Source: Galeopsis tetrahit
Taxonomy: Eukaryota > Streptophyta > Magnoliopsida > Lamiales > Lamiaceae
Length of the DNA: 64,000 bases
Reading direction: 5' to 3'
NCBI GenBank assembly: GCA_963675135.1
Contig: OY776119.1
Location: 69,681,727-69,745,726, forward strand
How positions within the stretch are numbered: position 1 is the stretch's first letter; every line of letters starts with the position of its first letter. Shown here in pieces: positions 55,861-64,000 of this stretch. The notes beneath the pieces were generated by a model. It did not search any database and was not told the origin of the DNA. It saw only the letters and a program-made list of their open reading frames with translations. The translations under genes were made by a program, and so were the position numbers.

Positions 55861-57854
55861 TCCCTTCAAAAATACTCCCAAGCTCTGCCAAAATCATTCT
55901 CCACTCCATCTAAAGAATCGATCAAGATTAAGGAGGAGAACACTCCTCTTCTTCCCATTTTGTCTCTTCGATCGACCTTCCTAATCCATAGGAAGAATCG
56001 ATTGATTTCTACAGTTTCAGTTTTTCCATCCATTAGAAACGAGTCCCAGCTGGTGTTTGAGTTGGAGAATCAACCCTCTCCATTTAAGCAAAGTAAAGAA
56101 CACCACCTCCTTAATTAATTTGCTGTTGTCTTTTATTTCCAGATTCTGTTTGTTAACTTGTTCTTCAATTTTCTTGCTCAAATCCTTGAAGAACCAAACC
56201 CCTGTTGTTCTTATAACCTTCCTCAGTCCCTAAGCACGAAAACGATCAAGCTCTATCCAGCCTAAATCGAGAAAACTACACAGGTTTTAACACACAACCC
56301 ATTTATATGCCATTTGCGTATATTTCGATTTCCGTTTATGATTTTCGGTACTTGAATCTGGTGGAACTTGTTATATATATATTTTACAACAATCATGTTA
56401 TATGTTAGCTGTGTTTTATTGGTAGAAGACATGATTTTAGTACATGAAATGATTTTCTGAAGTTTAACAAAAAATTGGAATTTTGGTGTTAGAAGCAGTG
56501 ACTTTGAAGGCTTATATCTTTTAAACGAAAACTGATTTTGACACGAAACCAACGTGATTATAATCTACATATGGTAGAGAGTCTGAATATAAAATATTAC
56601 ATAAATTGGTCGAATAGAACGAGAGATATTCATTTTTGAAAATGAAACAGTAAGCTGGAAAAAAGTGGGAAAAACAGAGCATTCGTTTTATGTTCAGTAC
56701 TTCGGGGTAATTTTTACTCCCCTTCGAGACAGGTTTTTCACAAAACCTTTTATTGCCAGTAAACTTGATATATCGTAGTGTAATTACCCCAAGATTTCAT
56801 TTTAATCGAATTAACCGTTTGACGAGAAATGATTGACGAACATATGCCAAAAATTCACAAGTTTAAGGATGTTCAATTTTGCAAAATTACAAAGTATTGT
56901 CTTTTGAACCACAATTAAATTCTGCAAAAAAAAATATCTATGTTTATTATGAAATGCTATAGAAATAAATTTTGTTGGAATCAAAGAGCTATAGCTATTT
57001 TATTTTAATTTTCCGAGTAAAAAGGACTACAATTGAAACAGGCACAATCTTATCCAAATCCATTTCGGCATGTGTTAAATCTTTTAAAAATAGATTCTTG
57101 AAATGTTTCTAAAGGATCTAAATGTCTACTTTATAGTTAAACGGATTTTTCTAAAGGAATCAAACAAATCTTTTTGTATTTATTATTATAATATATATGT
57201 AGAATGAGTGATTTTGATTTGGCTATTATTTGTGTGTCAAGTGTAACAGTGTTAATATATCAATTTATTATCACTACCCTCGTTCTATGTTAATAAAAGT
57301 AAGAAGGATGTTTTCAATATAATTAAGTTACATCCTACTTTAAATGCGTTATTTTATGAGGTACTCTTATGTTATTGTTGAGTGAGGAACATGTTATCTA
57401 TGAGTTGTTACATAAATGGAAGCACGTCAACTAATATATGTTAAAATGTATTTTATTAAATTTATTATTTTGGTATTAGTTGTTATGTGATTATAAAATT
57501 TATTCATAAATGAAAATTGTTAAGTATACTAAGAGACAAGAGTTCTGATAGTAATTAAATATTCAAGAAAACGTGCTAGGCGAAGTGCGGCCTAATCAGA
57601 GCTTGGACGGTCCCTGCGTAACGCTTGCTAAAACTATTCAAGAAGTTTGTAACGTTTCTTAAAAGTTAACGAGGTGGGTGTCACTACTGTATTGCCGATG
57701 TAAATGTTATATGGACTGTTGGTGTATTCTGAACTGAACTAAACAAACATTAACATATAACTAAGAATACAAGAATGAATTATGATATACTTATTTTATG
57801 ACATTGTGATATGTGATATATGAATTTCGATCTCACGGAGGAGGTGGGAAGTGT
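55861..57854. other. AT-rich DNA, probably R-U5 part of the putative LTR
   Basis: No reading frame of note. Contains purine/pyrimidine-skewed leader-like DNA at 55900-56280. Confidence 0.4.
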
Positions 57855-58080
57855 TTATGGGGATTGCACGTGGTAAGTCGTTGTCAGTGTGGTCCCACTA
57901 TTATAAGAGACTTTTTTAGTCAAATGAGATGACGGTGATTGCACGTAGTAAGTTGTTGCTAGTGTTGTGCCCCCTATGATAAAGTAGATGAGAATATGAT
58001 TGTAAAATAAAAGGAATTGTGGGGATTGCACGTGATAAATCGTTATCAGTGCCGTCCCACTATGATGAAGGAAATTATGG
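57855..58080. repeat. Three direct repeats of about 80 bp (GGATTGCACGTGGTAAG)
   Basis: Units centred on GGATTGCACGTGATAA and CCCACTATGAT occur at about 57860, 57935 and 58022. Each contains the G-box-like core CACGT. They lie within the putative LTR. Confidence 0.7.
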
Positions 58081-58667
58081 GAATTATTATTATATGACAT
58101 GAATGTGAATGTACTATGACTAAGAATTATTTACGATAAAATACTAATAATAATTATTTCGGCGTACTGCCAATCTGTATAACAGCGTACAAGGATATCC
58201 ACTGAGATTTTTATCTCACACCCAAAAAAAAAATATTTTCAGGTTATGAGCTGGAGGGGCCGGCGTTGTAGCAGGGACGACACGGAGTTTCCCCATATTA
58301 AAATGCAATAATATTACATCTATTTCAGACATATGATGATAAATGAAATGTGTTATGAAAGACGATCTTTATTATTATGTCGAGTGACAAACATTTCTAA
58401 AGTAATTCGATGATCATTATGTAAGGTATCTTCAAACCAAATATTGCTTATCATGTTCTAAGTTTTTAAAATAAATGGGCCCACACTGCTTCTATTGCAA
58501 ATTATGGCTATCTTTAAATTATTTCCACTGCAAAACTCTTGTCAATTCACTAATGTTATTATATTTTAAAGAAATTTTTAGGTTCGGTTTTTCAGTTACT
58601 AAGTGGCGACTCGAATTTAGAGTGTTTGAGCCTCAAAGGCTGCATTCCGGATTCGGGGCGTTACAGG

Positions 58668-58680
58668 TGGTATCAGAGCC
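58668..58680 (+). other. Primer-binding site of an LTR retrotransposon
   Basis: TGGTATCAGAGCC, complementary to initiator tRNA-Met, two bases after an LTR-like end (GTTACA). Only about 300 bases of interior follow before other repeats begin, so the element is truncated. Confidence 0.75.
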
Positions 58681-59037
58681 TAGGTTCAAACCTTCGGCCA
58701 AAATTATTTATTTTCTCTTCTTTCCAAAATGTTTATCTTACAAAGTTAACTTTCTCCTTAAAAGAATTAATTTTTATAAATATTTACAAGCAACAAAAAT
58801 TTTATTCAGTAATTATTATAAACCATTTTACTAAAGTATGTCGAAAATATTAAGATAATGTTAAAAGGTATAATCTGTGGGAAAATGTGTCTCCTGCTGC
58901 AGCCGAAGCGCCCTCGAGATATGTAAGTATTTAAAGTTTCTAAATAGTGGTTATAATACAAAAATATATATAAAAAAAATAAAAAAAAATAGTGGGGGGC
59001 CCATTACCCCCGCTGGCACCACGTCGCTCCGTCACTG
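58681..59037. other. Truncated retroelement leader and right end of an hAT element
   Basis: The last part, GGGGGGCCCATTACCCC to CTCCGTCACTG, is the reversed end of the hAT family seen at 32578-33070. Its left end was not found. Confidence 0.45.
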
Positions 59038-59329
59038 TAATTAACTTAAAATTATATACACTAGCTGTTGAGATGAATGAAATAGATTAATTGAAGTGAT
59101 TATATTATTAACAATGAGAACGAGTATATATAGATTACATCATGGGCTATTAGGTTAACTATAGACATATGCTTTTAGGTTAACTATAGACACGGGATTT
59201 AGGTTAACTAAACAATATGGGCCAAGGTATACAAGGAAACAATAAACCCTAATTTATCTCTAATACACAATATTCCTAATACACCCCCTTAAGATGAAGC
59301 ACCATTGGTGATTTCAATCTTGTTCACAA

Positions 59330-59791
59330 GTGGTTAAAGACGAGGACCGGATCAACAGACTACACATGATCCACTGTGAGAATCGAGACGAAGGATGCCC
59401 AACGAACAAAGCGGTTATGTGGGATTTGCAGAAGAGAGTGAACCCTCTTGGGTGTATGCAACAACTTGAGGAGAAGAGGAAGATTCATCTTCTTGGGTTT
59501 AGAAGAACGTGGTCTCGTTTTGATGAGTTGTTGCAGAAAAGAGCGAACCTCTTAGGCATAGGCAACAACTTGAGGAGAAGAGAAAGATTCATCTTCTTGG
59601 GTTTGGAAGAACGTGGTCTCGTTCTTGATGAGTTGTTGCAGAAGAGAGCGAACCTCTTCGGTGTATGCAACAACTCGAGGAGAAGAAGAAGATTCATCTT
59701 CTTGGGTTTAGAAGAACGTGGTCTCGTTCTTAATGAGTTGTTGCGGAAGAGAGCGAACCTCTTGGGCGTATGCAACAACTTGAGGAGATGA
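59330..59791 (+). other. Repeat-coded ORF in the small LTR element, not credited as a gene
   Basis: 153 residues made largely of three near-identical blocks of about 38 residues containing FLGLEERGLVLDELLQKRANL, cut here to its core GLEERGLVLDELLQKR. The repeat keeps its frame, and it runs antisense to the element. No family recognised; the opposite strand is also open. Confidence 0.25.
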
Positions 59792-59984
59792 ATTGGTAGC
59801 AGTATTGTTAACCAAATCTTGGTGTATTTTGGTGATCCCGAGATCAGAAAAGAAAAATAAACGAGGCATAAGCCTTAGTATCAAAGGCGAACAACAGAAG
59901 GAGTTGATGCATGTAGGGGTGTGTGTGCATTTTTTTTTTTTTTTTTGAAGAAGAAGAAGAGATCAAATAGACCTAATCTTGAAA

Positions 59985-60640
59985 ACGTAGAAGAAAAAAA
60001 ATAGGATCTAGGAGATAGGAAAATATTCCTGAATCTCGGAGATGGAGGTGTGATCGTGAGGATCGAAAAGAGGCGTTAGCCTGTAGAAGAAAAAAAAAAT
60101 AGGATCTAGGAGATGGAAAAATATTTCTGAATCTCGAAGATGGAGGTGTGATCGTGAGGATCGAAAAAGAGGCACTACTACATATTTGGCCTTGGAGAGC
60201 TTTTAGAAGAGCTCTCCAAGTGGGAGCTGTCCAAGTGGAGAGCCCTTAAAGGGCTCTCCAAGTGCAATTTAGCTTGGACAGCTCCCACTTGAAGAGCTCT
60301 TCTAAAAGCTCTCCAAGGCCAAATATGTAGTAGTGAGGCGTTAGCTTGTAGAAGAAAAAAAAAATAGGATCTAGGAGATGGAAAAATATTCCTGAATCTC
60401 GGAGATGGAGGTGTGATCGTGAGGATCGAAAAAGAGGCATTAGCCTGTAGAAGAAAAAAATAGGATCTAGAAGATGGAAAAATATTCCTAAATCTCGTAG
60501 ATGGAGGTGTGATCGCGAGGAACGAAAAAGAGGTGTTAGCCTGTAGAAGAAAAAAAAAAGATTTAGGAGATGGGAAAATATTTCTGAATCTCGTAGATGG
60601 AGGTGTGATTGTGAGGATTGAAAAGAGGCGTTAGCCTGGA
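59985..60640 (-). repeat. Tandem array of about 100-bp units
   Basis: Five units carrying TGGAGGTGTGATCGTGAGGA, then GAGGCGTTAGCCTG and TAGGATCTAGGAGATGG. One unit is split by the CACTA-type MITE at 60173-60335. Confidence 0.85.
60173..60335. mobile_element. CACTA-type MITE forming a near-perfect hairpin
   Basis: 163 bp from CACTACTACATATTTGGCC to its inverted copy GGCCAAATATGTAGTAGTG, with a 3-bp duplication AGG (60170-60172 and 60336-60338). The two halves pair along most of their length (AGAGCTCTCCAAG, AGCTGTCCAAG). Neighbouring array units with AAAAGAGGCGTTAGCC are empty sites. Confidence 0.9.
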
Positions 60641-60643
60641 GAA

Positions 60644-60656
60644 GCTCTTGATACCA
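60644..60656 (-). other. Primer-binding site of the small LTR element
   Basis: Minus strand TGGTATCAAGAGC directly beside the LTR at 60657, a tRNA-Met-type site with one extra A. Confidence 0.8.
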
Positions 60657-60841
60657 TGTTGAGATGAATGGAATAGATTAATTGAAGTGATTATATTATT
60701 AACAATGAGAACGAGTATATATAGATTACATCATGGGCTATTAGGTTAACTATAGACATGGGCTTTTAGGTTAACTATAGACACAGCTTTAGGTTAACTA
60801 AACAATATGGGCCAAGATATGCAAGGAAACAATAAACCTTA

Positions 60842-61065
60842 GGTTGTGTTTGGATGGAGGGATTTGATTTGAGGAGGTATTTCAAATGAAAGGTTTTGAA
60901 AATAGATGGATTTCAAATGACATGGTTTTAGAGAGAATTTAAAATCCTTTCAATTTTAACTAAAAAAATATGTTTAGGATTTTAAATCCATTCATTTAAT
61001 TTTTAATCCAAACAAGGAGAGTGGATTTGAACGATGGATTTGAAATCCCTCCATCCAAACGGATC
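60842..61065. mobile_element. Tourist-like MITE in the right LTR
   Basis: Ends GGTTGTGTTTGGATGG and CCATCCAAACGGATC with TTA duplications (60839-60841 and 61066-61068). The left LTR at about 59250 reads AATAAACCCTAATTTATC without it, giving the empty site. Confidence 0.92.
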
Positions 61066-61098
61066 TTAATTTATCTGTAATACACAATATCCCTAATA

Positions 61099-63035
61099 CT
61101 AGCTTCACTCAAGGATAACAAATTATGATCATTTTTTTTCTTTACAAAATAAAGTTATGGATTAGGGTTGAATTAAAAATTGATGAATGGCCCGTCACCA
61201 CTCCAAGCCGTCGCCATGCTCGCGGTGCTACTGTCGTCACCATGCTCGTGTCGCCGCTTATGTAAGGAGATGTGCTATGGAGGTTTCTGACTTTCTGCCC
61301 TTCTTCTTAGGGTTTATGTATTGGTTGGGTCAGAGTAATTTGGAGAGTCCAATTACCAACTGAGATTTGGGATATATAATGGGCACATATTTAATTGGGT
61401 CAGTCCAATAATTATTTAATTAATTAAAAGGCAGCGCCTAAAACACTCAAATTCTTTATTTCACTGTAAAATTAGTTTGTATTTTTGAAGAGTACTCTTA
61501 TGTTCATGAAAAGTGTGTTTACATATTTTGACACAAGTTTAAAAAAAAAATAGATAAAACAAAGGTGTTGTGGAATTGTTGTAAGATAAAGATAAAATAA
61601 TGATTTACATAAAAGGAAATAAACACATTTTTAGTGGACATACAAATAAATAAATGAACACAATTTTAATGGACGGAGAAACTACTGCGGAGTATTAGTT
61701 TATTTTTAGTGAACAAGTTTATTATTTTACTAAACATCTCAGTTGTGTATCATTTATACCGTAATGGCGTATTGGATGCACTGAAGACTGATTCCACTCC
61801 AAAAAGCTTAATATACTATGTAAATTGTTGACTTGGTCGCTTAGTTAAGTGTTAGCCCCTTAGATGTTGGCTGCCGAGACGTGCCTAGTTCATGGGGCGT
61901 CTCGGCTGGATGGTGTCAAGACGTTCTCGGCAGTGGACGGTTTGGCTGGTTTTGGTGTGGCATGCGGCTACACTTAGTCCGGATGCACTGGACTAATCTT
62001 GGGGCGGACGAAATTAGTGCTAAAGGCAGTTGGTGGTCGGCCAAGTGCTAGGCGATGTGGCCTAGTGCTGGCCGAGCGGCTGGACGGTGCGCGTCTAGGC
62101 GGCAGTTGAGGCACTTGGTCGGACAGTGTGCGTCTAACTCGTCCTAGGCAGCTTACTCAGTGTAGTAAACGGATTTGGATGTTGCTAGGCGGTTGGCAAG
62201 CAGAGTTGCAAGGAAGTTTTGGGGCAGAAAACATCATATTACATATATTGTAATTAGGCCCTGAGTTGCACAGATTCGTGTGTGCAAGCCTTGGCATTCC
62301 TTTGTAATTTGTGAGTTAATTCAAAGGTTGGGAAATGAGTTCTCGTATGTGTTGTGTGTGTTGTATGGTTTAATTCCGCTGCGTGATTTACATACTTGCT
62401 TGCATAAATCGAATTAAACATACTCTGATAATTAAACACGAGTGTCGGTGAGATTGTGGACTGACTGATTGTGCGTGATCAGTGGCGCGCAAGGCGAAAA
62501 TTCTTAGGCAGAAAATAATCTTGTGACATTAAGCATGACAATCCGTGACCGTGAGCCGCCTTTATTAACCTAAAAAATTAGCCTTCTTAAAAATATCGGA
62601 ATTTTTATTACAGGTATTTAATAATTAGAGTTTATTATGCAAAAGCAAGCAAGAAAAGTGATGTCTTATCATATTGAAACAACTTCTTTGAAATTTAAAC
62701 TTTCTTATTTGGGTTAGGTAAACATTGATTTGATTTAATATATTTAACTTATAGCTATATATCCTTATAATTTGTCTTAACTTCTACGCTATGATTAACT
62801 TTAAGTTTGCCAATTATACAACAAGATGCATGAATTCGGTTGTGTTGTCTGAAAAATATCATTATATATACAGCTAATACTAATATTACAAATTTACAAC
62901 CCAGTCAAATATAACTATATATGTCGACCGCAACGTCAATACTTTTTTTTAAGATATTAATATCGTGTGTATTTATATATGTTTCGCTATCGCATTCTTG
63001 ATTTGGTGCTTGTGGTTATTATATATATATTTTTT
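61099..63035. other. Intergenic DNA with a GC-richer patch
   Basis: 61840-62220 is G-rich with reiterated CTAGGCG, GGCCGAG and GTGCGTCTAG words and may be an old LTR fragment, but no partner is seen. No protein-coding gene is supported. Confidence 0.35.
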
Positions 63036-63133
63036 TTTGAAGTTAAATACCCATCCATTTTTCCCCCTAACTCGAACCCAAGACCTAAGGCCTAGGTAGT
63101 AGTGCTCTAACCACTTGAGCTATCCCACTTTAT
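63036..63133 (-). mobile_element. tRNA-derived SINE, reverse orientation
   Basis: On the minus strand it reads GGGATAGCTCAAGTGGTTAG, then GGTCTTGGGTTCGAGTTA and an A-rich end near 63030-63040. It matches the SINE at 27453-27570 along its length. Target duplications are not evident. Confidence 0.75.
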
Positions 63134-64000
63134 CTTGTTAGAATTGGATCTCTCTTTGTTTTGGTGTGAAGGTTAGGGTTTTAATTTTTGTGTCTTTGTT
63201 CACTTTTTTTTATTGGGTATGTTAACTAAGAGTTGTTACTAGCTTGAGTGCACTCATGCACTCAAATCGGTTAAAGGGACACAAACCTTTCTTTATATAC
63301 GTACCCACAAAAATTCAATTGCTTACTAAGTATGGCAGTAGATGGAATAATGTCTAATCTTTCTTAAGCGAGAAGTCCATGAATCCATGATTCGCAAAAT
63401 GGGAGTATGTAGGTGCATCCACTATTTAGTAGGTGGTACATATACATTTTTCAGTAAAAGAATACTACATGCATTTTTCTTTCAATACTTTTTATTAAAT
63501 AGTACAATACAATTTATTAAATAGAACATACATTTTTTTTTTAGTAAAAAGTAACTACATACAATTTTCAGTAAGTAGTACTAGCTAGCACTTTTAGTGT
63601 AATACTAAGTGCACGTTTTAGTAAATTTACATTCATTTTTCAATAAAACAATACGCACCTTTCAATAAGTATACTAGCACTTTTTCATGTTAACAGACGC
63701 GACCCAATTTTTTTTAGGGTACCGGCTACTAACACCCCAAAACATGTTATACACACCCCATCATTTTAAAAATAAAAATAGATAATTGTAAAATGACTAA
63801 GTAACCCATATTCAAATTAAAGACAATTTTTTTGAAAAAATCTTAAAAAATGTAATTAAAATCTGAAAAGTATTTTAAAAGATTAATAAAATCTTAAAAA
63901 ATATTTAATTTAAATAAATCAAATATTTTTTAAAAAATAATCTGAAAATTTTAAATATTTTTTAAAAATAAAAAAATAAATTCAAAAATCAATAAAAAAT
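63134..64000. other. AT-rich intergenic DNA
   Basis: Contains a small palindrome TTGAGTGCACTCATGCACTC at about 63252 and diverged TTTTTCAGTAAA words at 63440-63690. No gene recognised. Confidence 0.45.

Larger units (their letters stand above)
52688..58665 (+). repeat. Putative large LTR of a retrotransposon, interrupted by a CACTA element
   Basis: The right edge is firm: ...GGGCGTTACA at 58665 is followed by a primer-binding site. A TATA box (TTCTATATATACC, about 52850-52862) lies about 30-40 bases before the CACTA insertion, and the sequence resumes after 55860 with leader-like DNA. This suggests the LTR promoter and transcript start straddle 52892. The left limit is not determined and may lie left of the hAT at 51466. 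No internal gag or pol follows. Confidence 0.4.
59066..61098 (-). mobile_element. Small non-autonomous LTR retrotransposon with two nested MITEs
   Basis: LTRs 59066-59283 and 60657-61098 (the latter enlarged by a MITE). Primer-binding site complement is at 60644-60656 and purine-tract complement CCCCCTTAAG at 59284. Target duplication CTAGC lies at 59061-59065 and after 61098; the right LTR seems to lack its last two bases. The interior codes no gag or pol and consists of two tandem repeat fields, 59440-59790 and 59985-60640. About 1.6 kb without the MITEs. Confidence 0.85.

Noticed and set aside
61840..62500. Gene or complete LTR in the G-rich patch
   Set aside because: No long frame, no LTR partner and no primer-binding site found.

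Overview
This is a plant nuclear window, clearly a eudicot. It has spliced genes with GT-AG introns, a plant-specific PLAT protein gene, a plant-type succinate dehydrogenase iron-sulfur gene, and a dense mosaic of plant transposon families: Copia, a Gypsy-like LTR, CACTA, hAT, Mutator-like (MULE), PIF/Harbinger-like MITEs, tRNA-derived SINEs and small non-autonomous LTR elements. Nothing bacterial, organellar or CRISPR-like was seen. The species cannot be fixed from this sequence. Many boundaries below come from target-site duplications (TSDs) and terminal repeats read directly.

Layout. 1-1456 is one end of a CACTA transposon that runs off the window and interrupts the 3' LTR of a large (about 13.4 kb) Sirevirus-like Copia element on the minus strand (1457-14864). 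That element has gag, pol and an extra envelope-like region. 14.9-19.5 kb is a patch of small DNA transposons. 19.5-25.9 kb is a decayed Ale/Retrofit-type Copia element with TSD TTGAA, itself broken by an hAT element and a MITE. 26.0-28.1 kb is quiet apart from a SINE.

The only host genes are at 28.2-32.2 kb: an intact PLAT/LH2 gene (plus strand) tail to tail with an SDH2-3-like gene (minus strand). From memory, the Arabidopsis relatives (At5g65158 and At5g65165) are also close neighbours, so this looks like conserved microsynteny. The SDH2-3 copy carries lesions and is probably a pseudogene.

32399-41436 is a 9 kb MULE with long terminal inverted repeats and a 9-bp TSD. It carries two convergent genes. 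One is a FAR1-type MULE transposase whose reading continues into an OTU-type cysteine protease domain. The other is a plant mobile domain (PMD) gene. Three arrays of an ATGTTCGAA-like motif lie in its introns and between the genes. It landed about 170 bp upstream of the SDH2-3 start codon. This is the most interesting system in the window.

41.4-64 kb is nested repeats. It holds a decayed relative of the same MULE, a long hairpin MITE, and two copies of a composite hAT element, one of them split by a 3.76 kb non-autonomous MULE. It also holds an hAT element with giant CT microsatellites, a CACTA inserted in what looks like an LTR promoter, an LTR end with its primer-binding site, and a small LTR element carrying two MITEs. 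Several elements occur beside an empty-site copy, so the order of insertions can be read.
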